Part shown: positions 44,634 through 58,258 of the stretch, in pieces
How the letters are laid out: the number at the start of each line of letters is the position of its first letter
How positions within the stretch are numbered: the stretch's first letter is position 1
NCBI GenBank assembly: GCA_963920665.1
Contig: OY987266.1
Coordinates: 15,071,001-15,135,000, forward strand
From: Straminergon stramineum
Lineage: Eukaryota > Streptophyta > Bryopsida > Hypnales > Calliergonaceae
Reading direction: 5' to 3'
DNA length: 64,000 nucleotides
Notes under the pieces: model-generated
Told to the model about the DNA's origin: nothing
The model's database searches: none
Seen by the model: the letters and a program-made list of their open reading frames with translations, nothing else
Made by a program: the position numbers and the translations under genes

Positions 44634-47600
44634 ATGGCGCTCGGGGAGGAATTCGCCGAGCCGCTCATCAACGGCGAAGTGACTCCACCCCCACTTACAT
44701 CTGCCGTCTTCACCGTCGCCGAGAATTATATCGCCGTCACACGCCCCTTACCCAATAACCACGACACCAACCCCATCTCCTCCACTGAAAACACCTCTTC
44801 TCGTTGGATTTGGGCTGAAGTTCGGGAGCAGTGCTGGCTGGCCTTCCCCATCATGGGCATGTACATGCTCCAATACATCATGATTCTCGCAGGCATCATC
44901 TTCCTCGGCCACTTAGGCTCCTTTCCTCTCGCCGCCGTCTCTTTATCAAGCTCCTTCTGCGGCATCACAGGCTACACAGTTCTCGCAGGATTAGCATCCG
45001 CCATGGAAACGCTTTGTGGACAAGCTTACGGTGCAAAGCAGTATGAGCTTCTGGGAATCTACTTGCAACGTGCGACTTTTATTATCCTCATTGCAGCAGT
45101 GCCAGTGGGGATTCTTTGGTTGAACATGGCGAGTATACTTATTGCAGTTGGGGAAGATCCTGCGATTGCGGCAGCAGCGCAAAGCTACACGAATTGGCTG
45201 CTTCCTGTTTTGATTTCGTATGCGGTGTTGATGCCGCTGGTGAAGTTTTTCCAGATGCAGAAGGCGATGTTTCAGCTCATGCTGTGTTCGGCAGTGACGG
45301 TGGTGTTTCATGTGCCGTTGCTGTGGCTGGTGATTGATAAACTGAATGTGGGATATAAGGGAGGTGCGATAGCTATTAATGTTTCCCTGCTGTTTAATTT
45401 GAGCTTGTTGTTTGGGTTTGTGAGATTCTCACCGAGGTTTGCGAAGACGTTTACGGCGTTTTCGTGGGAGGCGCTGGGGGATTTCGGGGAGTTCTTTCAG
45501 TTGGCGATACCGTCTGCTATTATGATGTGGTACGAGGGACTTTAACTCTGGGAAGCAATGGTTTGAAATGCTTGTGAATTGTGTGGTGGTGGTTGTGAGT
45601 GTAGACATGCTATTGGATGTGAAATTGAGGTTTTTAATGCATTATGTGTGACTGCAAGGAATGGTTCCAAGAAAAAATTTATTCGTGTTGTAAGAAAATC
45701 GTTTCACTTCTTGTGAAGTCTGTTCACGTAATCTTTGATTTGTAGAATTTTAAGACGCCATCTTGTGTAACCGACTTTTAATTCCTAGGGGAGTAGAAAG
45801 AATTATGTTTAGGGGGTGTTCAGTGAAAGGGAAGTGCTTGCTTTTTGTTGGAATTTTGAACATTATCACTGAATGCATCATTAATCAAGGAAGTCGTAAG
45901 GTTTTTGAAGACATGTGATTCTTAAACCGTTTTCTTGTGAAAAGTTACAGTTTTCAAAGTAGAACAACTGTATGATATCCCTTTTTTTCTAATGGAAATT
46001 GCGGTTCCTGTGAAGGGAGTAGGAAGCAGGATTTGTTGACTGTGCACATTTTTAGTTGTGACAAGAGTTAGATTCTATGTGTGTATAATCTACTGATGAT
46101 GATCTACTCGATGTTGCAGCTTGGAGCACTGGTCATATGAAATTCTTACTTTGTTGGCAGGACTGCTTCCCAATTCCAAGCTTAGTATCGCGACTTTTGC
46201 CATATGGTTAGTTGAATAACTCGTCACCGTGATCACTTTAATTTTAGTTTGTGTATTGGTTGTCTCACACTCCAGATGTAAGCTAGAGGATACTCTTCAT
46301 TCACTTCATTCACTTTTATCAGTACTATTAGTACAACCGTTGCAACATTTGCAACAACTACCCCTTGCATATTATAAAAACATAGTATAAACATAGTATT
46401 TTCTCAAGTTTGCCAAAACTGGGCTCTAAACTCTATAGTGCTTCCAAAATTTAGATGAAAATTTGTGAGGATGAGAACATGGCATGGGGTTGTGACATTG
46501 TGCACTTAATATCATAGATGTAGACTGTGCTTTCATTGGGAAATTCATACTAGAGCTGTGGGGAGATCACGTTGAATCCAAGAGCCAAACTCTTGAGATC
46601 AAATTTTCATTGGTATGTATGAATTTCTAACGCAATCATTACAGAGTGGGAGGTTGTAGATCACTATTGAAGTCATGGTAAATAATGCCCCATTTCCATT
46701 CAAAGATGACCAAGTCATGCTTACACTTAACTTGATGGCCGACAGAGTGTGCGAATAGAATTGTGTTCCTGTTGGTAATAATGTCAGTATTGAGGACAGG
46801 ATCAGGTTCCTAATGCCTTTGGAAATGGTCTTGGATTGGGATTTGAACAAATGTTGCAGCCGCAGATACATACAAAGCGGGCTTTGTGGCGATCTAACAA
46901 AGCTATCGTGCTGATTATTGCAGTATGGGGCTCTTATCGTTATCGAACATGACTTCGCTTGCTCTGGGCGTTGGAGTCAGGTAATTAATTGAATAGCCAT
47001 TTCGTTTCCACCAGAGTTGAGCATTATATCACCAATAATCCATTAGTTAATTCACTTTCAGCAAGCATGATCGTCGTAGTTCTTCAGCTCCATCTATCAT
47101 GGGAGTAGCACTTAAAAGAAGCACATTACTATGCCTGGAAATATGAAACAATCTCCACATTTGGCCACATGCAGTATCTGCATCAAATTCAGACAGTGAA
47201 TGTTTCAGATTATGAAATTTATCCATAATTACGACTCATAGTGCTGAGGTGAGTGGCAAATTTATGAAACCTTTAGGGCTGATCATTTGGCTTATGGATT
47301 TATTGATGGATTTTGCAGCGTTCGAGTGTCGAATGAATTGGGAGCAGGAAAGCCACATGTAGCTCGCTCCGTGGTAGCTGTTTCTTTGGCAATTGGGTCA
47401 GTGAACGGTGTGATTATGGCCAGCCTCATTTACTCCCTTCGCGATGTTTGGGGATGGGGATTTAGTAACGACGCTGAAGTTGTGGAGCACGTCGCTCATA
47501 TGGCCCCTTACCTTGCAGTACTTTCCATTCTTTATGCCGTTCAAGCTATCCTTTCAGGTATGTTTGTATGCTGAAAAGATGCTGTTGGGCCCCGAAAATG

Positions 47601-49173
47601 TTGATGTTCTCATCTACAGGATTGTGATGTTTGAGAGGTTTCTTGGGCTGTGGAGAGATTAGTTTGGGTAGAAGAGCCAAAGGTATTGAATTTCAGATTT
47701 ACTGAATTTTTATCGCTGTTTATACAAAGCCTATTATTATGTATAGATCTATCATGAAATTTTTTTAATGGGTGGTTGTGGACCACTAAGTTTTTAGAGA
47801 TTCGGAAACAACTCCATTTCCAACTTCAGAAATGAGTGGCCATTGGCATTTAGCCAAGTCATGCTCCCACCACTTACTACTTAGTCCAACCAAGCCTGTA
47901 TAAATATTAGATGAGTTGTTGCTAACAGATGTCGGGGATCAGTATAGGAGATGGGATCAAGTCTATTGGTTTTAGTATCCACTACCTTATTAGTGTTGAC
48001 CTAGATTATTGAACTGATTTACAGGTTCAGATTGTTCTCTTTTATTTCTTTGGGAGGTTGTATTTTTTCTACAGTTATGTGTTTTGTTTTTGTTTTTCAG
48101 AAGTTGTGATGTTACGGACAATGAATTGATTAGGCATGAGTCAATGAATGTGCAGGTGTGGTTCGAGGTATTGGATGGCAACGAGCGGGTGCCTTTGCCA
48201 ATTTGGGAGCGTACTACGCCGTTGGATTACCAGTTTCTCTCGTTTCTGTATTTGTGCTCCATTTTGATGGAAGGGTAATTTCAAAACCCTACCAGAAACA
48301 ATTCTGTCTTTTAGTTCTATTTCAGATGATGCAATTTTTGACAGTTTTTGATCTTAAGCACCTGCTTGCCAAACTATCTGGGCAAATATTTTAACAGGAG
48401 TTCTGCAGAATTTTGAGATTATGGGATGCTGACACTGGATCATGTTGGCATACAATTCCAGGGATTGTGGTTGGGTATGGGTTTCGGTCTTGCTACACAA
48501 ACGATAGCCCTCATCTCTATCATTCTGTGCACAAACTGGGATAAAGTGGTACGTGTCCAACTTAACCTCCATTCTCACTAGAAAATTATCACTTGTAAAA
48601 GCGTTATGATAATAGGAAAAGAGGGGCAATTTTTTTTATATTTTTTATATTTGTGATTGTAGGCACAGGAAGCCTTGCTGAGATCACTCTCATTCAGTTC
48701 AAGGCTACCAACCGCAGCAACGTCACCTTTAGCAAAGGTTTGTTTCTTCAACTCCATCATGCATCATATAAAGCTTACTTGTGGGATGAGAGTCGGTTCA
48801 GTTTTGTTGGACAAGCCGTGCGGACAAGAAATTTCAACTCAATTCTAACAAATTTTTGCAATTTATATGGTCAGTAGATGAAGAGTTGAAAAGGGGTTTT
48901 CTTCTTCATGTGAGCCCGTGATATTTGCACTTCCAAGCATCTATGTCTTTTCCGTCACATTTTTGGGCTTGTCCGCAAGGCTTGTCTGGAGAATTGTAAA
49001 TGTGAGTTTGTGAGTCTTGTGTACAACAATTCCTCCGTTATTTTCTGATTCACTTTCACAGAGGGATGCAATTGTCACATAATTTTGGTGCATGTTTTGG
49101 GTTGTCTTCGCAGCCGCTTCTCGAGGAAGGGCATGCACCTGAAGACCTGAAGAAACTCTCACCTGAATCATAA
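44634..49173 (+). CDS. MATE family (DTX/DETOXIFICATION) multidrug and toxin extrusion transporter, 8 exons, 539 residues
   Basis: Exons by GT-AG splicing with a continuous frame: 44,634-45,529; 46,120-46,206; 46,924-46,980; 47,319-47,557; 48,156-48,274; 48,462-48,548; 48,663-48,737; 49,114-49,173. The 539 residues fit plant MATE proteins, and the 57-bp third exon keeps the family register. Landmarks: LAGIIFLGHLG (85-95), METLCGQAYGAKQYELLGIY (124-143), IPSAIMMCLEHWSYEIL across intron 1, LLPNSKL, VRVSNELGAGKP (348-359), GWQRAGAFANLGAYY (433-447). About twelve membrane segments lie between residues 68 and 493; both tails are hydrophilic (N-tail about 66 residues; C-tail with PLLEEG). The family exports organic compounds by proton- or sodium-coupled antiport at the plasma membrane or tonoplast; substrate and location cannot be told. 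The first in-frame ATG of exon 1 was used. No broken exon is seen. Confidence 0.93.
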
Positions 49174-51300
49174 ATAAGATCAGTTTCTTTGAAGCAATTT
49201 TTTGAAGAAGGGGAGAGAAAGACCCCATTTATTGGAGTCAGCAAAAGATGATGTGGCATGTGCAAATAGGTAGTCTATTGTGCAGTTAAGAACAGATCCA
49301 CTTAAATGGATTTATTATGATTGTAATTGGCAACTGTATATAATCTTTTTATACTCCCTTACTCCCCCTTGTAAGGTTGATTTGAGTGTCATATGGAGAC
49401 TTTCTTGTGTCCAAGTTTATTAGGCCCTGTCCCTTGGGATTAGGTCCAATATTGACTTTAGATGTAGTCCCAATGCAAAGTTTCACCGAATTCACAGTAG
49501 CCAATAATTCTCTACTTGTACTGGTAGATGAGTACAAAATCTTCATTACCCAAAAAATGTCACATCTAGATTCTTGCCTAGCATAGACATTAATTTTGAG
49601 AATGTTCAAGATTTGAACATTAGAACTTTGTGTGAATTTGTTGTACACCTATCACAAGCTCTTGGGAAATTCATAACTTTTTCTTACATTTTCTGAAAAA
49701 ATGCATCATAAATTATGCTGAATTCTTGATTCTCTTACCAATTCAACCTGATGGAAACCATCTTATGTATTCATCAAGGTGGTTTAGTGGCATCTTGTGA
49801 AATTCCTGATGCATTAGAGTTGCTTCTCCGTTTGTTCTATGCCATTTGCTTTCTTCTACCTTGGTGTTTGTAAAGATCAAACTTGTATGGGAATTGAGGT
49901 TTCTTTACAATGCTTGATGTAGTGTTGTTTTGAATTTGTTCCAACCTTTCTACATATTCAAACAATGTAGAATTTGTTTGGTGGTTATACCATTAATTTT
50001 TAGAGGGTCACAAATGGGAATTGAAAGGATTGCAAACAAACCACTTTTGTTTTGTCTATGATATAGTGTTTTTTTTTGTGTAAAGACCCATATTTATCAC
50101 AAAAATACTATTAATATACCAAACAAATATTATAGCATTTTAAATAAAAACTTTTAGATAGGGATCCTCGTATCATATTTGATATCTTATATTGTTTGCA
50201 ATGAACACATGCAATGTTCTTCATTCATTTAGATGATAAAAATTTGGGCTCTTCTAAGTTTATGTTTTTGACAATATGATCAATGGAATAGGTATCAAAT
50301 GTTTTCAATAACTTTAGATGTTTAGTATTTTGGGAAGGAGGGAGTATGTTGTTCTATCATATTGTCTAAGAATGGCAATAGCTAAATTTTTGAGTTTTTC
50401 CTAATAATTTTGTTAGGCAAATTGTAAAAGTATCTACAACTGTAGAATCAATTTGCGACAAATATGCCCTATCTTTCAATTAAGGAACTCAAAGTTCAAG
50501 AATGATTTCCAAAGAAATGAAAATATTATCAAATAGGCTCTATGTAATAAAGATTTTCTTAACTCTAACTCTAAGCTTTATGTTGGGTGCTTCCTTTGAC
50601 TTCCTATAATTTAGTGTATTTAATAATCAAACTAGTATATACCTCCATTCAAACTAATTGAACCTTTATAGTTCCAATTTTAATCAAATCAAATATTCAA
50701 GGTAAATAATTGAAAAATTTGGAGGTAGGTACTTGATCATGAGCCCATCCAAATTTGAAAATCAAAAGAGAAACACAATGAAATTTATCTGTTGAGATGA
50801 GTTGCAGCAATTTGAAAAATTCATATATATATTCAATTTCATAGTTTTCTTGGAGTATTGGAGTCTTTCTCAATCTACCTTCTAATAATCGAAAGAAGAA
50901 GATTGGTTAAAATATCCTATAGTGAGGTAAATTTGTCATAAATTGATTAAAAGCAAGAATGATGCATATTTTTAAAAAATTAATCAAATTATGGCCTTTT
51001 GAATCTAGACACAAAAATATTCGATTTTGTAAGTTTTTTTTTCCATTTTGACATGATCTAATTTGGAACTTTGTACAAATATCATGAAGCACCTAGTAAT
51101 GACACTACTCACATTACTGAAGAATAGACAAAATTTGCATTTTCAACATACTTAGATGTATTTCATTCATTTCTTATAACTCCTAAAGTAAGTTCTTGAA
51201 GACATTCATAATTCACTCAATGTACGATAGGATTCATGTAGCTTGATTCCAATATGATCTATTTATGTAATCCAAATCCAATTTTTTTCTTACTTAGCAA
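49174..51300. other. MATE 3' flank, then no gene seen
   Basis: AATAAG right after the stop and T-rich stretches to about 49,350 are a plausible 3' untranslated region, but no canonical AATAAA in good position was fixed. Beyond that, frames near 49,349-49,648 on both strands overlap and look like noise. Confidence 0.4.
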
Positions 51301-52262
51301 CCCCTTAGCACCCTGAGGGATCAAAAGTGTCCCTACATAGTCTAGAAGTCCAATTTGAAGAGCCATAATTTTGCATTAGTTGTCCAAATTCAATAAAGTT
51401 TTCTGGAAGACCTCTCTCTTCTATTTTTTGTTGTAAAAAATTTCAAATCAATCCAAGATGCATTAATTTTTTGAAAGCCATTTGAAGTTCACAAGTTAAA
51501 TTTGAATTCACCAAACTACATTTGATGGATGCAACTTTGGGGGCTTGTATCTCCTTCCTTTAATGTTTGTTATCAATAAAATTTGTTGAGTTTGAATCCC
51601 CTTCAAGTCTAGTTATTGTGATAAATTTTTCATATCAATCCAAGTTGATTAGAATGTTTGGCAAAGCATTTTGAAGTTCAAAATCTGGACATTTTTGGAT
51701 TACAATGAACTTTGGCAGCTTGTTTCTTCCTCATACAATGTAAGTTTCCAATATTTATTTTAGAAAGTTGCACATACTAGTCTTGTTTGTGTGGTAAAAA
51801 TTTCACATCAATCCAAGTAGTTATGAATGTTTGAGAAGCATTTTAGTAGGAGGTTCAACCATAGATGGGTTTTTTTGCAACTTTTTTGCTATCTTTTGAC
51901 ATTTCAAAGCCATTTTGAAGACACAATGAGTCAATTGAATGAAGTTTTCTTTCACCAACCTGTTTGTATGCTAGTTTTGAAGCACATTACAATTTGAAGT
52001 TTTTTCATTTGAGTAGGTTTAGAAATCAAATTTCACCTCCAAATATGTTTCTAGGAAAATTTCATAATCCTTTTCAATACTAAAACATTATGATCTTGCA
52101 ATCTATGTAGCCAAATGACTCCAAATTTGATCACATCATCTACAACACATACACTATAAGATTGTGCAGTTGAGATTTCTATACTTTAGTGACATTTAGA
52201 CCTATAACACTTCAAAAGCAACAATGTTTTGTAAACCCCAAAAGGCCTTGGACCTTTAGGTG
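51301..52262 (-). mobile_element. T2 element, 962 bp, reversed
   Basis: It ends before TTAA at 52,263-52,266; the left target is decayed (GCAA). The three internal units are visible in complement as ATCAATCCAAG marks near 51,453, 51,640 and 51,812. The left end is CCCCTTAGCACCCTGAGG and the right end is CCTTTAGGTG. Confidence 0.75.
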
Positions 52263-52266
52263 TTAA

Positions 52267-53735
52267 TATAAGTTGGTGATGCATTTTTATTATTTTTTTG
52301 AGTTGAAAGAAGGTTTGATTTTTTTTTTAAATAGAAAGAAAACAATCACCTACAGTCTCCAAATGAAGATCTAGATTTGTATAGTCCTTCCAATGACAAC
52401 ATTTTCCAATTCTAACCCTATATGATCATTCAAAAGTTATTAAATTTTCCATACCATTTGTGAAGATGCATTGAAGATGCCCTAAATAAGCAAGAGGTTC
52501 AAAGAAACTAAAGATGTTGAAAAGATGTTAGTCTAGAAAAGCAATGATTCTTTTTATTTTTGGATTGGTAGAGCAATATCCATCTTTGGAAGTTGGGCAA
52601 ATCATATATAACAATCATCCCATTTGTACATTTCATCTATCACTTTCATCATCACATTGACTATGATTGGTTGACTTCATTTTAAGTTTGGTGAACAATA
52701 TATTTATCTTACATATTTTTGGCAATTTCATCCAATATAACATAAAGGAAGCTCTTTGGTATTATATATTATTATTTTGGGTAGTGCAAAAAGTCATTTT
52801 TGAATGCCTGAGACATTCATAGGTAAAAGGATGAAAAACATGCAAAATGAGGATCATAAATTATTAATTCTTCTACATGTGAATACAATCATCTGGAATG
52901 GAGTAATGCTAAGGTTTTGTAGAACCTTAGAGAATTCTTCCATTGCAAAGAAGAGACTATATCATCAAATATTCTTTTGAAATTATGTTTTATCAATTTA
53001 GAATGACAGACTGCTCAAAAAAAAATCTAACTAGTTGCTTGTAAAAATGACATCAACTAGAGAAATTTGATATGGCTATGATATTAATATTTTCTCATTC
53101 ATTTTTTGGTATCTTCTAAAACAAACAAAAATGATTCATAGAGGCTTTACCTTCAACTTTTGTTGACTTTGTAAGGACACAAAGCCTTACTATTGACTAT
53201 GCAATCAACTTCAAATTCATTTACACCAAGATTCTCTATTTTAATTCTATATATGAATTTAAAATATGAATTTTATTATTTCAAGATGAAATTGCATGTC
53301 TTCTAAATATCATGAAAAGCTTAGATTTTATTTATGGTTATTTGAAATCAATGTGAATTTTGAAAGGAAAATTCAAACATATTCATATTAGATAGATAAT
53401 AGGATCACAAAATCTGAAAATTGGCAAACAAATTTCAAGTTTTCTGGAATCATAATCATTTTTGCCAACTTCCATGATGGGTATGATTCCATGTGAGTAG
53501 AGAGCAACTACATTGTAGGAGTAGCTTTTTGTTATTAAACTAAAAGCAACCAAAAAGTTTGTCAAATGTTAAAATTATTTTTTCTAGAAGTTAGAAATTT
53601 GCATCCCCAACTTCTCCCACTTTTCATGTGTTTCTCCCTATAATTTTATCAACCAATTGTTATCATTTTCTTCTTACAAAAGTTGCACACTTCTATGTAG
53701 AATTCCAAAAATATTTGTCTTTTTTGCAAAGTTAA
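52267..53735. other. No gene seen
   Basis: About 1.5 kb of AT-rich sequence; the only frame of note (53,383-53,565 minus) has no recognisable motif. Confidence 0.45.
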
Positions 53736-54330
53736 CCCCTAAAGGACTGGGGGTGTTTGAGCAAAGCTCTTGTTTTCTTGACTAGTTCTTGTAACATGCA
53801 TAATTTCTCAAATGTGTGATATGATTTTGATGATCGCCACCGTTGAAATGAAAGAAGACTTATGTAGCTTTCCTATGGAAAAAAGATCAACAAAATCGCA
53901 CAATTTTTGAGAAAATGACACCATTGACAAAATTGATGAAAGATATCCAATTTGGCTGAACTTTGTACATGCGCTGAAATTAGAATGTTGAAATCGGAAT
54001 GCTCAAAAGTGATCCAAAAATTCTGATTTTTTTTCCACAAGTACATATTATCATGATTTAGATGTATAATTTTTTTCAAATCATTTTGAGGTGTGGAAAA
54101 AAAGATAAGAGCACGTGAAGTGATAGCCTAGAGTATTTTTCCCATTCTCAAAAAATTCACCAAAAATCACTCACTCAACCACTTCTCAATCAGATTGTAC
54201 CAATGGATTCAGCAAAAAAAATCATCTAGGGTCTCTTTGTTGGTCACGGACTATTAGTGAGGTTCACATTCCGAATTTTCTACAAATGTAGCTGCAGAAG
54301 CCATGTGGTGGTCTTATGGTCCTTTAGGGG
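53736..54330 (+). mobile_element. TTAA element with T1-like ends but a different interior, 595 bp
   Basis: TTAA at 53,732-53,735 and 54,331-54,334; the ends CCCCTAAAGGAC form a perfect 12-bp inverted repeat. The interior (for example TGATGATCGCCACCGTTG) is not shared with T1 copies, so unlike cargo can sit between the same ends. Confidence 0.82.
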
Positions 54331-54334
54331 TTAA

Positions 54335-56160
54335 GGTGATTCCAATACACAAAAATCCACCCATTTAAGTGAGGGGATTTCCACCTCGGTACATTGGAAA
54401 TGCTTTCAAGGAAGTCTTGAAAAGGAAAGAAAAAAATGAAAAAAACAAAGTTCTTCATCTTCTAGAATTCATTTGAAATTGTTTTTAAACCACTCTCTAG
54501 CGTATGCTATCTTTTGTGATTTACTTATTGGTGGAAGTTACAAGGGAGTCCACCATGATTTTTTCTTTTAAGTGGTCATTTAAAAAAAATCTATAATAAA
54601 AATAAAAAGGAATATTTAGCAACCAATTGCCCTTTCAATAAATGTATATACTACTTTCCATATTTGCATGCCTCATCTATCCTTTTGGATATAAATAGCT
54701 TGATTATTGTAGAGGATGACCCCTTTATGCACTGCCCAACTAAATGAAATCCACCCCTTCATTAATTGTGGTGAGGGCTAGGCCTCATTTGGTCTTGAAA
54801 TGTTTTTCACCATAGGTTGATGAAAGGGAGATAAATGTAAAAAAAATATCCCTCTATTTGGAGTTGTTAATATTGCAATTTGTGGTAAATCCAAGCTAAT
54901 TTGGAATCTCCAATTCCAAACATGAATTCAAATTACCAAATTCATCTAGTGGTAAATAAATGAACTATTCCAATTTTCATGAGGAGAAAAGTTTAATTCA
55001 AAACCAAATGAGCTTTAGCCTTAGCCCTACATTGCTAGAGTTTGATATTTTTATTCAATGGATGGGGAAAAATGGCAACTAGTGTAAAGTTAGCTAGTAG
55101 AATTAGGAAAAAAACTATTTGCATTTTGAAAACAAAGGATGTAAAACTCAAAGAAAATTTGATAGTCTGGAAATCAAAAAGTGCATAGGAAAACAAATAT
55201 ATTTTTACTGCCTCATTCCTATACTTGGTGGATTTTAGCTACCATGAGATAGCAATTATTGGATGATATCCAAGTCAAACAAGAAGGTTAGGTAAGATAT
55301 TAGCTTGGGGGGGCATTGGACATGGAGTTTAGGATTTCTTACCTATCAACATCTCTTTTGCACCTAAGTCATACATGCTTCATAAATCCTAATCTCTCTT
55401 ATAGCATCCCGTCTAACCAAGGCCAACTCCATTTTTCATTAACCACTAATTGTTTCCCAAACAAACTCTTTGATATTTTGCTAAGTAAGAGTCCTAATTA
55501 AATTATCTACTTCATAAGATGTATGGTCAAAATTGCATCTCTATTTTTTATGAATGACATCTTAAAATTTCTTACTAATCCTTGAACCAAGTACAAAAAT
55601 TCATGTATCTATAGATTTATCCATGTGAAAATTTTAAATCCTTGTAATATGTTCTATTTGTAAAGTTGCATAAATAAAGCAAATAAACACCTTGAATATA
55701 GCACTAGGTATATTTGGTATAGGGCTAACTAAATCAAGGGTACCCGAGCCTATAATTGATAATTATGGTCATGAGATATACTCTTAGGTACTTGGATTGT
55801 GTACAAAACCTAAGGGTCTTATCAAAATTGTTGAATCTACATAATGTCAATTTTTGTCAACTTGGCATATTCCACTCCATTTGCCACTTTCACATATCAC
55901 TAAATTGACTTATTAATTTCCATTTTAAAATTCTAGCCATTTAGTTAGTGTCAATTTGACTTTGGAGGAAATTGATTAGTGAGTAATTGATATTGCAAGA
56001 AATAAACTAGTAAATTTTGCGTTCGAGAAGATGCAATCTGTAGTGACCATTAACAAAAAATTGATACATCTACACATTAAATTAGCTTTTTTTACTATAA
56101 TTAGATACCATATTTGTTTTGTTTGTTATAGTGAGATCTCCGGAACCATGCGTCCCCCTT
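54335..56160. other. No gene seen
   Basis: About 1.8 kb of AT-rich sequence. The frame at 55,316-55,501 is short and unremarkable. Confidence 0.45.
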
Positions 56161-56830
56161 GATGGTTACGTTCTTGATACCATCGGAAAGCCCTTAAAGA
56201 GGAGGGGTGTAAGGACTTTGTTTCATGGTGTTGAGACCTACAATGTGAAAGTTATGGATTTTGAGTTATTTTTGCATCTTACATTGTGCTAAATTATGTA
56301 TCTTTTAGACTATGCAACAATTGGTTGTGTTCTTGGTACCATTAAAAAGCTCTCTGTAAAGAAGGGTGCATGAACTTTGTTTTGATATAGTGTGATCTCT
56401 AAAACCATATATCCCCCCAATCGCATTCTTGGTACTGTTAGAATCTCTTTATAAGGAAGGTATGCACAAACTTTGTTTTGAGGCGTTTGGACCTACAATG
56501 TGAAAATTATGAATTTTTGAGTTATTTTGGGATCTAAAAGTATCCTAAATTATGGATCTTTTGGACTTTGGGCCAACCAGTTGCGTTCATGGTATCATTG
56601 AAAAGCTCTCTACAATTTGTTTCATGCTCATTTCTCTTCATTTGTCCACCCTCTGGCTTAGCTATCTTTCTCTAGTTCTTTGATACAATGGGATTCCATT
56701 TGTTTCAAAACAAACAAACAAACAAACAAAACTCTCTACAAGGAATAGTACACAACTTTTGTTTTGTGGTGTTTGAACATATGGCAAAAAAGATATTGAG
56801 TTTTGAAGTTTTTATGAATTAAAAAAATTA
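56161..56830 (+). repeat. Tandem repeat of about four irregular units
   Basis: The phrase GTTGCGTTCTTGGTACCATT followed by GAAAAGCTCTCTACAAGG and ACTTTGTTTTG recurs at about 56,166, 56,324, 56,424 and 56,581. Two units carry ACCTACAATGTGAAA and GAGTTATTTTG downstream. The last unit is split by the retroposon at 56,616-56,731. Confidence 0.65.
56616..56731 (+). mobile_element. 116-bp 5'-truncated retroposon with 10-bp target duplication
   Basis: CTCTCTACAA stands at 56,606-56,615 and 56,732-56,741. The insert ends TTGATACAATGGGATTCCAT then TTGTTTC and a tail of about six AAAC repeats, like the insert at 33,860-33,976. Its removal restores the interrupted tandem unit. Confidence 0.8.
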
Positions 56831-56882
56831 GAAAATTATATTTGCTTTTCTATGGCAACGGCACAATGCATATCATACTACT

Positions 56883-57265
56883 ATAGGAGAGGCAACCCAT
56901 TTCTGACCACTTAAGCAAATACATGTATATGTAAGGGAATTTTTCATAGTCGGAAATTGTCCCATGTGCTGAAATAGAGTTCATAAGATTTTCATAATTT
57001 TCAGATTTTTATTTCTCAAAACAAAATTACTATGAATTTTTAGTTGAAGATTTTGTTCCACCCCATATTGGTCGTACATACCTTCCTATATCTGACCAAG
57101 GGCTTGTTACAAAATCCAACAAGGGTTGGTTTCAATATTGAGAGTGTTGTAACCAATCATAATGCCCCACAACTGCACTGGGAACTTTGCTAGCATGAAT
57201 CGTGTTAATCACCTCCTGATTGAAATTACTACACCTTACTTTGCCCTAATTAGTGATCCCAAAAT
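56883..57265 (+). mobile_element. Element M, copy 2 (older)
   Basis: It follows the copy at 33,001-33,400 along its length: GACCACTTAAGCAAATACA, ATAGAGTTCATAAGATTTT, CTGATTGAAATTACTACACC. The inverted ends are eroded. Confidence 0.55.
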
Positions 57266-57707
57266 TGGCTAAATTTTTCTTGGTTGCTATTTAATTTCTT
57301 CATGCCCTTAGCGTTAAATTGAAAAAAAATCTTCCAAAAATAAACATTTGGCTAATGCCCCTAAACCTGTTTGGGATCGCTGGCCCTAAATTTAGATTGA
57401 CAGCACCATCTTTATCACTGCCGGAAAGACTGCTATTGACAGTTATTGGGATTTGATGGAGTTCTCGAATCTAGGTTTCTGGGAAAGGATCTAGGAACAT
57501 TGAACATTCCGGTTTTGGCCTTTGCTTTTCTGAAGGGGTGGTGGATCATGGCAGGTAAGCTTATTAGGAAAATACATGTATCTTATGGCGACCTGGCGGA
57601 AGCTTAAGCGTAGAGTTGGTGAACTTTCAACCTTCGCCATAACTTTTTAATGGGTGCCGCACTCACTGCCGCCCATTACTGGACTGGAAGTAGTTGCCGG
57701 TAATTAA
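57266..57707. other. No gene seen
   Basis: Slightly GC-richer intergenic sequence without recognisable features. Confidence 0.4.
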
Positions 57708-58258
57708 CCCCTAAAGGACGGACCTACAACCACTGATTCAGAGCCTTGTTGCTTATCACTCAGTTCGTTGCCATTTTGGAACAGATATGTATGAAGAAAT
57801 TTATGTTTATTTTTCAGAGATGATATTACATGTCTTCTCTACTTCACAAAAAAAATTAGGTTTTTATGAGGAAAATGGATTTTTGTGAGAATTTTTGAAA
57901 AAAAATGAAGAAAAAATCATATTAAATGGAAAATTATTTCAAAAAGTCTGAAAATTTCACTATGTCTGTAAATTACAGTGACAAACATCATGGTATAAAC
58001 TCAATTTCCATGTCATTCTATAATTAGAATACAATGGATATTGAAAATACATCCAAAGTTCAAACTACAATAAAATATTCAATATTACGAATTTTTCCAA
58101 AATTCGAATTGGAGTAGAAACTAGAGTAGATGACCTTCATTTTGTTAGTTGGTCTCAAACTCAAAAAATATCATTTTTTTTGAGAAATTTCAGATTTAGA
58201 GCAAGGAGCAACAACTCCTCAAAATACACTAAAATAGCAAATTCTAACATCCGTCCTT
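57708..58258 (+). mobile_element. T3 element, 551 bp
   Basis: It starts CCCCTAAAGGACGGACC after TTAA (57,704-57,707). The right end is shortened to CCGTCCTT before TTAA (58,259-58,262), losing about six terminal bases. The interior matches 39,188-39,736 (GACAAACATCATGGTATAAA, ATATTACGAATTTTTCCAA). Confidence 0.7.

Noticed and set aside
44726..45337. Frames on both strands overlapping the first MATE exon
   Set aside because: They are complements or other frames of well-supported transporter coding sequence.
47444..48278. Frames that read through MATE exons 4 and 5 into introns
   Set aside because: Splice sites with preserved phase and the conserved transporter sequence show these are shadows.
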